From positions 996,973 to 1,060,972 of the forward strand of contig NW_005201192.1 of assembly GCF_000372725.1 (NCBI RefSeq): DNA of 64,000 bases, in the 5' to 3' direction. The DNA comes from Emiliania huxleyi CCMP1516 (lineage: Eukaryota > Haptophyta > Isochrysidales > Noelaerhabdaceae). Under the pieces are notes generated by a model. It made no database searches, was not told the DNA's origin, and saw only the letters and a list, made by a program, of their open reading frames with translations. Position 1 is the stretch's first letter; every line of letters starts with the position of its first letter. Positions 11,076 through 20,677 of this stretch are shown here, one piece after another. A program made the position numbers and the translations under genes.

Positions 11076-12884
11076 CGAAAAGGTTTTTTGTCACCAGCGT
11101 GGTCACTTGTAGTGAGCGTCGGGCTGGTGGTTCGACGTGTATTTTTTGCGAGCAGTGCTCGCAAGAGTCTGTTCGCAGAGTCGCTGCGTGAATTCTTCTC
11201 GATTTTTGGCCTTGTGTCGTCTAAGTTCATGGCCCCCGACCATACAGCGTCTAAGTCTGAGCCCGGCTCCGTGCAGGGGCTAAGTTGAGCGCTCGCTCGC
11301 TGCAGAGGCTAAGTGTAGAGCGACCCTCTAGCCCTACTACCCAACCATTGAAACACCGCTCTGACAGCGCTCACATCTGAGAGAGAGAGATTTTTCTTTC
11401 ACATCTGTGCTCTGGCACGATACCCCGAGAGTTTCAAACGCTCTCTCGTATCACACCCCCTTCCCACTCTCCCTCTCCCCTTCGCCGCCCCCCAAAAGAA
11501 AACGGCTGATGGCGGCATCAGCCAAGTCGGGCTCGATCCGGTAGCCCGCAACCACTGCAAGGACATTCAGTTGTAAGCCGTGACCAAATTCCGATAAGCG
11601 ATATGTTGTCGTGCCGTGCCTTTAGTCCTTGTCTATCCATAGACGTCCTTGTAACAGTCCTCAGAGCATTTCATGTATGTGTCAAGGCACGCGGATGAAA
11701 AGGATGCGCCAGAGTAAAGGCACGCGTTGTTGCACAGCGCGACGTCATCCTTTTCATCCGGAAGCCCGACCTACAATTAGGGTTGATGAGTGAGCTGAGG
11801 TGTGTGTGTAATGAGCAGTGAGTGAGATTCGCGCCAACACAGCAATGGGCGGGTTGATGGGGTGTGCGAGTGCGAGAGATGGGAGTGGCGAGAGGGTGGC
11901 ACCACCGCACTCTCAGGAGGGAGGGGGGGGGGGGGGGCGTGTCTGAGTGGCGACAAGGCTCGCGCACGCCGATCATGCACAGCCAGCTTCTGATGCGGGC
12001 TGCTCTCGGGGAACGCCAGAGCAGGGATCCAGGGCCCTTGTGAGGCGGAGAGCAGGCGACTGCGCGGCAAGGCTACAAGGTGCGACGAACGCCTGCTTGA
12101 GCGCTGGCGCCGGGGCCCCCAGCGCCTGCGTGGCCAGCGTGGCGATGATTCCCCCGCCTGCAACGACGGCATTACTAGTTGTGCAAGGGGCGGTGGGAAC
12201 AGGGCCGAAAGGATGGTCAAGCGCGATCCGGTTGTGCGCACCAAAAGCGGCGGTGGCGACGAGAAGCGTCTTCTTGACGCCGCTTTGATTCGTCTCCATC
12301 TTGGCTGCCTGCGGCAATGCGCCCTAGACATCTGAGCAGGGCGCGCAGAACGCAGAACGGGCCCGGACAGCACCAGGCACACCCCGCACGCGCGAGCAGG
12401 CGCGAGCAGGCGCGCGCGAGAGCTCAGGCGCGCGCGAGGGCAGGGCGCGCGGGAGAGAGCAGCTGCGCGCAAGAGCAGGCGCGCGCGCCGATACCCCCCC
12501 CCCCGATGTTCGGCGATTCGGCGAGTCGGCACGAAGTCGATTTTTCGGCGATTACTGATGAGGCAGTCAGTCTTACACTTGAGAGAGAGAGAGGCTGCTC
12601 TCGGCGAGGCAGCAGACGGCGGCCGCTGCTCCGGCGACCGCTGCTCCATTCCCAGCGCCGTGTCTCCGCCTCTCCCCATCAACGTCGGCGCGATTAACGG
12701 CTGCTCCGGCTGCATCGATGCGTGGCAACGCCAACCTGTGGTCAGCTACAACTACCAACCAACCTCTGAAATGGTGCCACAACTACCATCCCTTCTAGCC
12801 CGGCATAGCAAAACCAAGCGGCCGAGTGTACTAGCTCGCAACCGCCCGATTTTTATAATCCTCTACTATTATACTACTAGTACA
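11076..12884. other. Largely non-coding; contains a 15-bp inverted repeat
   Basis: An inverted repeat (CGGATGAAAAGGATG at 11692-11706 and its complement at 11746-11760) encloses 39 bp. Recurrent CTAAGT motifs lie at 11220-11320, a poly-G run at 11922-11937 and a GAGCAGGCGC-type degenerate tandem at 12390-12490. One possible small gene is listed separately. Confidence 0.4.
11973..12302 (-). CDS. Possible small hypothetical protein
   Basis: From METNQSGVKKTLLVATAAFG the frame runs ~110 residues with a fairly hydrophobic stretch (AVVAGGGIIATLATQALG) before a stop. Composition is more protein-like than its surroundings, and there is no in-frame repeat. I recognise no family, and it could be a single exon of a longer gene. 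Weak call. Confidence 0.25.
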   Translation of the reverse strand, partial: KMETNQSGVKKTLLVATAAFGAHNRIALDHPFGPVPTAPCTTSNAVVAGGGIIATLATQALGAPAPALKQAFVAPCSLAAQSPALRLTRALDPCSGVPREQPASEAGCA

Positions 12885-13209
12885 CTTGAGCATTTGAGCA
12901 CTTGATAGGGTCGATTCCGCATGGTACGGGACCCCTCGATCGTCTCGCCCTCCCTCGCTGGTGTGCTCAATGGGGGGGGTCATAACAAACACGGAGCAGG
13001 ATCGAGGTGCACGCTGCTGAAGCAGTGTCGTCCCCTCTCTCCCCAACGGCGATGGCGGTGTGACCGATCGAGCTACAAGAGGAGCTTGTTCAGCAGGATC
13101 TGGGATAGTCTGGCGCACTACCTCACTGGGCCTGAGACCGCCGAGACAGCATCCCATCACCCCTCCGGGCTTGCGTGGGGTCGAACCACTCCGGGATGGG
13201 CAAGCCCAT
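12885..13209 (-). repeat. Dispersed repeat A, copy 2
   Basis: Near-identical reverse complement of 6150-6478, from CTTGAGCATTTGAGCACTTG to GATGGGCAAGCCCAT. It abuts copy 3 head to tail, the junction falling in the shared TGAGCACTTGAGCACTGG motif. Confidence 0.9.
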
Positions 13210-13211
13210 GT

Positions 13212-13535
13212 GAGCACTTGAGCACTGGATAGGGTCGATTCCGCATGGTACGGGACCCCTCGATCGTCTCGCCCACCCTCACTGGTATGTTCATTGGGGG
13301 GGGTCATCACAAACACGGTACAGGATCGAGGTGCACGCTGCCGAAGCAGTGTCGTCCCCCCTCTCCCCGACGGCGATGGCGGTGTGACCGATCGAGCTAC
13401 AAGAGGAGCTTGTTCAGCAGGATCCGGGATAGTCAGATGCACTACCTCACTGGGCCTGAGACCATCACACGACAGCATCCCGTCACCGTCTCGGATTTAT
13501 GTGGGGTCGAACCACTCCGGGATGGGCAAGCCCAT
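13212..13535 (-). repeat. Dispersed repeat A, copy 3
   Basis: Second unit of the tandem pair. It differs from copy 2 by point changes and small indels in the GC-rich middle (near 13430-13500). Closer to copy 1 than copy 2 is in the GGTACAGGATCGAGGTGCAC part. Confidence 0.9.
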
Positions 13536-14401
13536 CAATTTTCGTTTCGTATTTCCCCTGCACCTGCAGGAGATGGCGAGAGAGGGATGAGTGGAGCTGG
13601 GAGGAGGGGGAGAAGAGGAGAGGCGGGGGCGGGGCGGGGAGGGGTGGGGGGGGGGGGGGGGCCCTTTAGGCGGGGGAGCTCAGGGGGGGGGGGGGCTCAA
13701 AAGGTCAAAAACTGCACCATACCAGCTTGTAAACGTTTTACCCCCCCAAAAACTCGTGCAACTGGTTAATTATCCAACATTCCTGTTGTGCAAGAGGGGA
13801 GTGGGCTCTGACGGAGTGTGTGGCGGGAGTTAGGCTGAATATACTTTTCCTCTCGCACCCCGTCTCTTTTCCTTTCTCGCCGCCGCGGCTCAATCCACTG
13901 GCGCAGCAGCATCGCGACCCATTCTCCAAGCACGGCCTCTGGCGTTGCGATTGCACAGAGAGCGAGCAAAAGTCGACAAAACCACTGATCTGTGTGCAGC
14001 GGATCTCCATGGCGGTCGCGCCCAGCGAAGGGACAACCGCAGGCCTCGGATGCTCGCCCGGAAGTGGTCCCACCGTGCGAGTTGCAGCCCCGGAGGTGGC
14101 CGACCCAGCCCACCCCCAGAGAGGCATGCCCAGGGTCAGGTATAGAAGGGGGGGTGTTTTTCCGTCCGTCCAATCCTTCGTTGTAAATAATACAAACCCA
14201 ATGGTCCCTTGCGAGCGGTCCCCTGTCGCAGTCGCACACACGCACACGCCTCACCGCACCGCGCGCCCGCCCGCTGCCCCGCCCAGGCGGGAAAGAGATG
14301 AGGAGATGGGACAGCAAAGGAGGAGCACAAACACGTATGGGAGGTTTCAGTTGTGCGCCACGCTGCCCGGCGTTTCTCACTTTCTTCACCTAATTTTTGG
14401 T
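13536..14401. other. Non-coding stretch with G-rich tracts
   Basis: Two long poly-G runs (13646-13662 and 13686-13695) and the small repeat shared with 9128-9177 at 14130-14172. No exon supported. Confidence 0.4.
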
Positions 14402-14625
14402 CTTGAGCACTTGAGCACTGGATAGGGTCGATTCCGCATGGTGCGGGACCCCTCGATCGTCTCGCCCTCCCTTGCTGGTGTGCTCATCGGGGGGACGGGG
14501 GGGGGTCATAACAAACACGGTAAGGATCGAGGTGCACGCCGCTGAGGGACCCCAGCTGAGAGGGTACATGTAGATCGAGCGGTGTCGTCCCCCCTCTCCA
14601 TCATCTCACTGGGTTTTGGTCAGAG
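14402..14625 (-). repeat. Dispersed repeat A, copy 4 (truncated, interrupted)
   Basis: Matches the first ~150 bp of the element as oriented here, then has ~35 unrelated bases (14545-14580) before resuming at GTGTCGTCCCCCCTCTCC, and loses similarity by about 14625. Confidence 0.75.
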
Positions 14626-14675
14626 GGGTTTGTCGTGTTCTTTAGGCCCCCCTCTCTCTCTCTCTCGTCGTACAT

Positions 14676-14894
14676 GTGCCTGCAAGAACCAAAACCCAGC
14701 GTCGTCTGAGAGTTTCGCGTACCACAGTACACGACGCAGTTCAGCAGGCTGTGATGCAATACGGCTATGACGACGAGCTCTTCCAGGCGTGGAGGGACGG
14801 CGAGATACGGCGAAAGGACTTGCCGGAGGAGGTGGTGGCTATGGCTTTGGACCTTTGCGAGAGGTGGCGAGCGAGCGGAGCAAGAGCGGTGTAG
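14676..14894 (+). CDS. Possible small hypothetical protein or exon
   Basis: Frame MPARTKTQRRLRVSRTTVHD... contains a coherent, charged helical stretch (YDDELFQAWRDGEIRRKDLP, EEVVAMALDLCERW) before a stop. No family recognised; it may be the last exon of a gene whose earlier exons are not visible. Confidence 0.35.
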   Translation: MPARTKTQRRLRVSRTTVHDAVQQAVMQYGYDDELFQAWRDGEIRRKDLPEEVVAMALDLCERWRASGARAV

Positions 14895-15253
14895 GCGCGT
14901 CCACGCGGCGCAGCGGCTCTCCCGCCGCGACCCCGGCCCCTCTCATAGCCGCAGCCGTAGCCGCAGCCCCAACTCTTGCCGCTCTTCCGTGTCGGGTTGT
15001 GACGAGGGGTGAGCGGACCGCACGGATTGAAGATCCCTCACACCAAGATCGTGCAGGGCGGGGACACATGTCCCTAAATCCCATCTCGTCTCAGAGTTTG
15101 CCCGTTTTATTTATTTATTTATTCGCGCCAAAGCAGACATCAGGGATCTGATCTCCATCTCTCGAGCATCGCGAAGTGCGGACCGCACGCCGCACCGGTG
15201 GCTCCTGCGAGGCTGTGAGCTGTATGCCATTATAAGCGGAAGAGCCCTAGTGC
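14895..15253. other. Short intergenic region with a small repeat
   Basis: The stretch GGATTGAAGATCCCTCACAC followed by CAAGATCGTGCAGGG (15023-15058) recurs inverted at 42029-42062. A TTTATTTATTTATT run lies at 15108-15122. Confidence 0.5.
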
Positions 15254-17571
15254 CTAGACCGAGAGCGAGTACGCGCGGTGCGAGAGGTCGCAAAAGACGT
15301 CGAGGCGGCCCGAGGCGCCGCCGGCGGCGACGAGCAGCCCGTCGCGCTCCGACGTCTTTGCGGCGAGCGTGAAGATGGAGGGGCTCGCGCAGACGGCGCG
15401 CGTCATCAGGTCGCCTGCGCACAGAGGTGTATAGCGGGCGCGCATCGGGGTGTGAGCGCCCGCTGGGCGGATGGCCTGCGCGGCGCCTCTCTGCGCGGTG
15501 TGGTGAGAGGTCTCTCTGCGCGGTGTGGTGAGAGGTCTCTCTCTGCGCGGTGTGGTGAGAGGTCTCTCTCTGCGCGGTGTGGTGAGAGGTCTCTCTCTGC
15601 GCGGTGTGGTGAGAGGCCTCTCTCTGCGCGGTGTGGTGAGAGGTCTCTCTCTGCGCGGTGTGGTGAGAGGCCTCTCTCTGCGCGGTGTGGTGAGAGGCCT
15701 CTCTCTGCGCGGTGTGGTGAGAGGTCTCTCTCTGCGCGGTGTGGTGAGAGGTCTCTCTCTGCGCGGTGTGGTGAGAGGCCTCTCTCTGCGCGGTGTGGTG
15801 AGAGGCCTCTCTCTGCGCGGTGTGGTGAGAGGTCTCTCTCTGCGCGGTGTGGTGAGAGGCCTCTCTCTGCGCGGTGTGGTGAGAGGTCTCTCTCTGCGCG
15901 GTGTGGTGAGAGGCCTCTCTCTGCGCGGTGTGGTGAGAGGTCTCTCTCTGCGCGGTGTGGTGAGAGGCCTCTCTCTGCGCGGTGTGGTGAGAGGCCTCTC
16001 TCTGCGCGGTGTGGTGAGAGGCCTCTCTCTGCGCGGTGTGGTGAGAGGTCTCTCTCTGCGCGGTGTGGTGAGAGGTCTCTCTCTGCGCGGTGTGGTGAGA
16101 GGCCTCTCTCTGCGCGGTGTGGTGAGAGGCCTCTCTCTGCGCGGTGTGGTGAGAGGTCTCTCTCTGCGCGGTGTGGTGAGAGGCCTCTCTCTGCGCGGTG
16201 TGGTGAGAGGTCTCTCTCTGCGCGGTGTGGTGAGAGGCCTCTCTCTGCGCGGTGTGGTGAGAGGTCTCTCTCTGCGCGGTGTGGTGAGAGGCCTCTCTCT
16301 GCGCGGTGTGGTGAGAGGTCTCTCTCTGCGCGGTGTGGTGAGAGGCCTCTCTCTGCGCGNNNNNNNNNNNNNNNNNNNNNNNNNNNNNNNNNNNNNNNNN
16401 NNNNNNNNNNNNNNNNNNNNNNNNNNNNNNNNNNNNNNNNNNNNNNNNNNNNNNNNNNNNNNNNNNNNNNNNNNNNNNNNNNNNNNNNNNNNNNNNNNNN
16501 NNNNNNNNNNNNNNNNNNNNNNNNNNNNNNNNNNNNNNNNNNNNNNNNNNNNNNNNNNNNNNNNNNNNNNNNNNNNNNNNNNNNNNNNNNNNNNNNNNNN
16601 NNNNNNNNNNNNNNNNNNNNNNNNNNNNNNNNNNNNNNNNNNNNNNNNNNNNNNNNNNNNNNNNNNNNNNNNNNNNNNNNNNNNNNNNNNNNNNNNNNNN
16701 NNNNNNNNNNNNNNNNNNNNNNNNNNNNNNNNNNNNNNNNNNNNNNNNNNNNNNNNNNNNNNNNNNNNNNNNNNNNNNNNNNNNNNNNNNNNNNNNNNNN
16801 NNNNNNNNNNNNNNNNNNNNNNNNNNNNNNNNNNNNNNNNNNNNNNNNNNNNNNNNNNNNNNNNNNNNNNNNNNNNNNNNNNNNNNNNNNNNNNNNNNNN
16901 NNNNNNNNNNNNNNNNNNNNNNNNNNNNNNNNNNNNNNNNNNNNNNNNNNNNNNNNNNNNNNNGGCTCTTTACCCCGCGCGCGGGGAGGAAACACGCCAG
17001 CGAGACCCTGACCGCGAGACGGCGTCGCGACCTTCAGCGGTCATGAAAACATGCTCCAGGCGGGCGGGCTGCAGACCAGCTGCCGCCGCTCTGTCCGCAG
17101 GCCGATCCCGTGCAGCATGTTTTCATGACCGCTGAAGGTCGCGACGACGCGCTCCGCCTCGAGGTCCCAGGCGTAGGCGTTGCCGTCGCCCGCGGCGGAG
17201 TAGACGGCGCCACTCGCCGCGTCGTGCGCCAGCGCCGTCGTCTCGGAGAGCGGGCCGAGGCCGCCGCGCCGCAGCGAGAGGCGCGGGTTCTGCAGCGTCA
17301 GGAGCGGGCGGGGCGTCGCGCCGCCAAGAAGCTCCTCCCAGCGCCAGCCGCGGACGTCCTCGTCGGATCCGCTGAGCAGAAGGAGCCCGCGCGCCGTCGG
17401 CACGAAAGTGAGGCTGTAGATGGCGCAGCTGTGCAGACGGTGCGTCGCCGCTGGTGGCGGCGCCCGCTCCGGCGCACCGGCGGCGAGGCGCCAGATGTGC
17501 AGGTCGCCGTCGCCGGTGGCAGCGAGGAGGTGAGTGCCTTCCGGCGAGAAGGCGGAGGCGAAGATGCTCAT
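15254..17571 (-). CDS. THOC6: THOC6-like WD40 protein (THO/TREX complex), interior lost in repeat and gap
   Basis: The N-terminal exon (17571 to about 17075) starts MSIFASAFSPEGTHLLAATG and carries two to three WD40 blades, including VVATFSGHENMLHGIGLR, which align in order with animal THOC6. The last exon (15414-15254, after acceptor GTGCGCAG) reads LLVAAGGASGRLDVFCDLSH then RAYSLSV and stop; this closely follows the C terminus of THOC6 and fixes the identification. About 100 residues expected between them are not visible: the interval is occupied by a 27-bp minisatellite and a 604-base gap. THOC6 is a subunit of the THO complex, which couples transcription to mRNA processing and export in the nucleus. 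A 32-bp piece of the first exon is present again inverted at 17024. Confidence 0.85.
15497..16359. repeat. 27-bp minisatellite, at least 31 units, continuing into the gap
   Basis: The unit is CTCTCTCTGCGCGGTGTGGT followed by GAGAGGY; the first two units are 25 bp. The only regular variable site is the final C or T. In translation-neutral terms the array has no stop in several frames, which creates long spurious open frames. It lies inside the THOC6-like gene, in what must be an intron. Confidence 0.97.
16360..16963. other. Assembly gap, 604 N
   Basis: Unresolved bases directly extending the minisatellite. Probably the rest of the array plus missing THOC6-like exon(s). Confidence 1.
17024..17145. 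repeat. Perfect 32-bp inverted repeat with 58-bp spacer
   Basis: Arms 17024-17055 and 17114-17145 are exact reverse complements (GTCGCGACCTTCAGCGGTCA ... AAAACATGCT). The right arm is coding sequence for ATFSGHENML in the THOC6-like exon; the left arm is an inverted copy just downstream in gene sense. Confidence 0.95.
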
Positions 17572-17656
17572 CGCGGCGCAGGCGAAGCCAAGAAAGACCC
17601 ACGCAAAAGAAATGAAGGTCCGCTGTGCTTTGGGCGGGAACTGCTACATCCGTGAG

Positions 17657-17707
17657 GGTGTGTGTGTGTGTGTGTAGTGTACACACACACACACACACAC
17701 ACACACA
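17657..17707. repeat. (GT)n/(CA)n palindromic microsatellite
   Basis: A GT run is followed by AGTGTACAC and a CA run, making a near-perfect self-complementary stretch. Flanked on both sides by CATCCGTGAGG (17646 and 17706), so the tract sits between short direct repeats. Confidence 0.85.
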
Positions 17708-17776
17708 TCCGTGAGGGGAGATACGGGAGATTTTGTGGCAAGGCGAGGGCGGGAACTGCTACACGCGTGACAAGCG

Positions 17777-19048
17777 ATGCTCATCCAGAAGGCACAGCCC
17801 GCCTCCGTCAAACTCATCCCGTCCGACAACGGGACCCGCTACAAGTGCGTCTACGACGCACCCGGCAAGGACCCTACGCGGCGCTACGTTGTCAAGGTCT
17901 CCCGCAAAGGCGTCATGACTATCATCGACCGGTTTGCGACGCTGGAGGACGCCGCGATCTGCTATGCGCTCACGCCCGAGGGGCGGGAGGATGCGGCCAA
18001 GCTCGCCAAGGCGGAGGCGCTGCGGCAGGAGCAGGACATGACGAGCGCCCAGGCCATAGCGACGGCCGTCGAGGAGAGGCTGGAGCTGCAGACGAACGGC
18101 TCGGGCTTTGTGGGCGTCTTCCAATCGCCACAGGGCTGCAAGCTGCCTTTCATGACACGGGTGGTGCGCGGCCGCAAAACCATCAACCTCGGCTACTTCA
18201 GGTCGGCTGAGGCGGCCGCGCTCTGCTACGCCCGCTCGCCCGAGGGCCGGGCGGCGGCGGAGGCCAAGGTCGCCGAGGCGCAGGCTCCGCCGCCGATGAC
18301 AGCGGAAGCTGCGCTGGCGGCGGCGGCGGCGGAGGAGCTGGTGCTGCCCGCGTCGGGCTCCTCGGGGCGGGGGCGGCGGCGGGGGGAGACCACGCGCTTC
18401 CTGGGCGTGGGGCGCGCGGGCACGCGAGCGCCGCTGCCCTTCCGCGCCTCTTATTGCCTCGACGGACTCGAGATCAACCTCGGCTGCTTCGCCACCGAGG
18501 AGGAGGCCGCCCTCTGCCGCGCGCGCGAGCTCGCGGCTCAGGCCGTCGCCCCCGCCGCCGCCGCCGACGAGCTGGCCCTCACTTGCCCCATCTGCATCGA
18601 ACCGATCAAGGCCGACTCTGCCCCGGTCGCCACCGCATGCCTGCACGTCTTCTGCCGCTGCTGCATCGAGGACTGGATCGAGCAGTCGCAGCCCGAGGCA
18701 ACCTGCCCGATGTGCCGCGAGCCGCTCAACGGGGCGTCGGGGTCGCTCACGGCCGTGCCGCTGGCGGCCGCCGCGGACGCGAGCACCGCCCCGCGGCGCA
18801 CCGGCTGGAATCCCCGCGAGTGGCAGCAGATGCTCGTGGAGCAGGCCTCCGTCGAGGCCGAGCTCGCCGCGCGCGCCGAGGCCACCGCCCGCTCCGACGA
18901 GCAGCAGGCGGCGTTCGTATACCACAGCGGCGTCCCCAGGCCCGTCGACCTGGCACGGGCCGGGTACCGTCCGCTCTTCAGCCAGCGGCGTGGCGGGCAC
19001 ATGTCCCGCGGCGAGGCGCACCCGCGGGCGTCGTCGTGGCGAATGTAA
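17777..19048 (+). CDS. Triple AP2/ERF-like domain protein with C-terminal RING finger
   Basis: Single uninterrupted 423-residue frame. Three AP2/ERF-like modules are visible at about residues 17-67 (RYKCVYD ... YVVKVSRKG ... FATLEDAAICYA), 106-153 (GFVGVFQSP ... GRKTINLGYFRSAEAAALCY) and 205-249 (RFLGVGRAG ... LEINLGCFATEEEAALC). A C3HC4 RING follows: CPIC at 270-273, CLHVFCRCC at 288-296 and CPMC at 310-313. AP2 modules bind DNA or chromatin and RING fingers act as E3 ubiquitin ligases, so a DNA-targeted ubiquitin ligase is a reasonable inference. The downstream tail has no recognised domain. The MLIQ start is preceded by a stop in frame and is the only good Met. Confidence 0.88.
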   Translation: MLIQKAQPASVKLIPSDNGTRYKCVYDAPGKDPTRRYVVKVSRKGVMTIIDRFATLEDAAICYALTPEGREDAAKLAKAEALRQEQDMTSAQAIATAVEERLELQTNGSGFVGVFQSPQGCKLPFMTRVVRGRKTINLGYFRSAEAAALCYARSPEGRAAAEAKVAEAQAPPPMTAEAALAAAAAEELVLPASGSSGRGRRRGETTRFLGVGRAGTRAPLPFRASYCLDGLEINLGCFATEEEAALCRARELAAQAVAPAAAADELALTCPICIEPIKADSAPVATACLHVFCRCCIEDWIEQSQPEATCPMCREPLNGASGSLTAVPLAAAADASTAPRRTGWNPREWQQMLVEQASVEAELAARAEATARSDEQQAAFVYHSGVPRPVDLARAGYRPLFSQRRGGHMSRGEAHPRASSWRM

Positions 19049-19299
19049 TGACTGGTGGTGTGGCGATGGTATGAGCGTCGTTTGTGTGGCTGCTGCCGGC
19101 GTGTGGTGGCAGTTGTGGCGCTGAAGCAGAGGCCGCAGCGAAGCAGGCAAAGATAGGCCGAGCCCGCAACCTCGAGAGAGATTTTTTAGCAATACCAAAC
19201 AACTCTAACACTCAAACACTCAAACCTCGCGGGAATAATCCCGAAAAAAAGGGAAAACCCGGCGACGACGGCGCTCTGGATGGGGCGTGACCTCCTGCC
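19049..19299. other. Short intergenic region
   Basis: Probable 3' UTR of the AP2-RING gene and spacer to repeat B. No coding signal. Confidence 0.5.
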
Positions 19300-19741
19300 T
19301 CCAACCTCCTTCCTTTTTGAGCAGGTGTGACGCCGCGCGAGCGACGCTCCGAGATCGCCCGAGATAGCGCGGCGCGGCCCCGAGATCGCCCGAGATAGCG
19401 CGAGATCGCCCGAGATCGCGCGGCGCGGCCCGGGGCGGGGTGGATGGGTTGGGAGCGAGGGGGCGGAAGTGACCAGTGCGGTAGATCGGTCAGCTCGAGG
19501 CGCGTGAGCCGGACTTGGGAGCCGGACCACCCCCTCTTGTTATCTGCGTTGTTGAGCCAGGACTCAACATACTCGGGCTGTTGCCGTCCCAAACTGTCAC
19601 TCCCCTCTCTCCCGGCCGGGGTGGGGCGCGCGCGGGGGCGGCGGGTGTGCGGCGAGTGTGCGGGATGTCTGTGGGCCCGAGAGCGATATGCCATGTCCGC
19701 CTTGCGTTGTTTTCATCCATCGAAGGCTAAGCTCAAAAGAA
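19300..19741 (+). repeat. Dispersed repeat B, copy 1 (long form), upstream of RPL13A
   Basis: From about CTTCCTTTTTGAGCAGGTG to CGAAGGCTAAGCTCAAAAG. It contains a CCGAGATCGC tandem (19350-19425), a short hairpin (GTTGAG/CTCAAC at 19551-19568), then TCCCAAACTGTCA and GATATGCCATGTCCGCCTTG. It matches 62655-63090 along its length and 25805-26101 over its 3' two thirds. It ends ~150 bp before the ribosomal protein start codon. Confidence 0.9.
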
Positions 19742-19894
19742 ATACGCGGCGGGAGCGTGGTCTTTCCCCAGAGTGCGTGCAGCACGCCCTCTCCCCTCGC
19801 TGCGCCGCCGCGCCGCACCGCCGAGGCCGCCGACCCCGACGCCGCCGTCCCTTCACCGCGTGCGTCCCCGCCCCGCCCAGGCGGCGGCTGCACG

Positions 19895-20677
19895 ATGTTT
19901 GAGAAGGTGGTCGTGATCGACTGCAAGAACCATCTGCTCGGCCGGCTGGCGTCGATCGTCGCCAAGGAGCTGCTGAACGGCCAGCGCGTCGTGTGCGTGC
20001 GCTGCGAGGACATCAACATCTCCGGCTCCTTCTACCGCAACAAGCTCAAGTTCCTCGACAAACTGCGCAAGCGCACCAACACCAACCCGGCGCACGGGCC
20101 TTACCACTTCCGCGCGCCGAGCCGGATCTTTCACCGCGTGATTCGCGGGATGATCCCGCACAAGACGCACCGCGGCAAGTGCGCGATGGAGCGCCTCAAG
20201 GCGTTCGACGGCATCCCGGAGCAGTACGAAAAGTCGAAGCGCATGGTCGTGCCTGACGCCTTCCGCGTGACCCGGCTAAAGCCGGGCCGGCGCTACTGCG
20301 TGCTGGGGCGCATCTCGCTCGAGATTGGGTGGAAGCACAAGGAGGCGGTCGAGCGCCTCGAGGCCAAGAGGAAGGAGCGGTCGGCAGTGTACTGGGAGGA
20401 GAAGAAGGCGCGCAGAACCCTCCCGCCCCCTCTCTTCCCGCCCCCTCTTCCGCCCCCCCCCCCTTCGGAGGGGAGGGGGGGGGGGGGGCACTGCTGTCCT
20501 CCGCCTCGCTTTTGGGGGGAGGCCTCCATCCTCCGTCCTCGCTTTGGGCTAGGGGTTGGCACTCCCAACTCTCCCAACCCTCCCGCCCTCCCGCAGGCGC
20601 AGCTTGGCAAGGCCAAGGCGGCCAAGGCGGCCGTCGCCGATCAGTTCGACGCCAAGCTCGCCAAGTTCGGCTACTAG
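19895..20677 (+). CDS. RPL13A: 60S ribosomal protein L13a (uL13)
   Basis: Starts [20 protein letters not shown] and runs through the uL13 core ([60 protein letters not shown]). Splicing 19895-20407 to 20597-20677 gives 197 residues, the usual size. The intron (20408-20596, 189 nt) has a GC donor and AG acceptor, phase 0, and being a multiple of three would read through if retained. The C-terminal extension [17 protein letters not shown] is lysine/alanine rich as in other eukaryotic L13a. Part of the large ribosomal subunit. An acceptor-like CCGCCCAG just before the start suggests a 5' UTR intron. Confidence 0.97.
   Translation: MFEKVVVIDCKNHLLGRLASIVAKELLNGQRVVCVRCEDINISGSFYRNKLKFLDKLRKRTNTNPAHGPYHFRAPSRIFHRVIRGMIPHKTHRGKCAMERLKAFDGIPEQYEKSKRMVVPDAFRVTRLKPGRRYCVLGRISLEIGWKHKEAVERLEAKRKERSAVYWEEKKARRTLPPPLFPPPLPPPPPSEGRGGGGHCCPPPRFWGEASILRPRFGLGVGTPNSPNPPALPQAQLGKAKAAKAAVADQFDAKLAKFGY

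Noticed and set aside
15497..16359. CRISPR-like appearance of regularly spaced repeats
   Set aside because: Repeats are contiguous with no unique spacers and the genome is eukaryotic; it is a minisatellite. The same applies to 36513-36800.
15278..17011. Very long open frames (over 500 codons) on both strands across 15.3-17.1 kb
   Set aside because: They are products of a 27-bp repeat (a multiple of three with no stop in several frames) plus undefined bases in the gap; not genes.
17759..19198. 479-codon minus-strand frame opposite the AP2-RING gene
   Set aside because: The plus strand carries clear AP2 and RING domains; the opposite frame is Arg/Gly-rich shadow.
19470..19530. tRNA-Pro-like arm in repeat B (CCGG stem, CTTGGGA loop)
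   Set aside because: The loop resembles a UGG anticodon loop, but no T-arm or acceptor stem follows, and the stem is not kept in copy 2.
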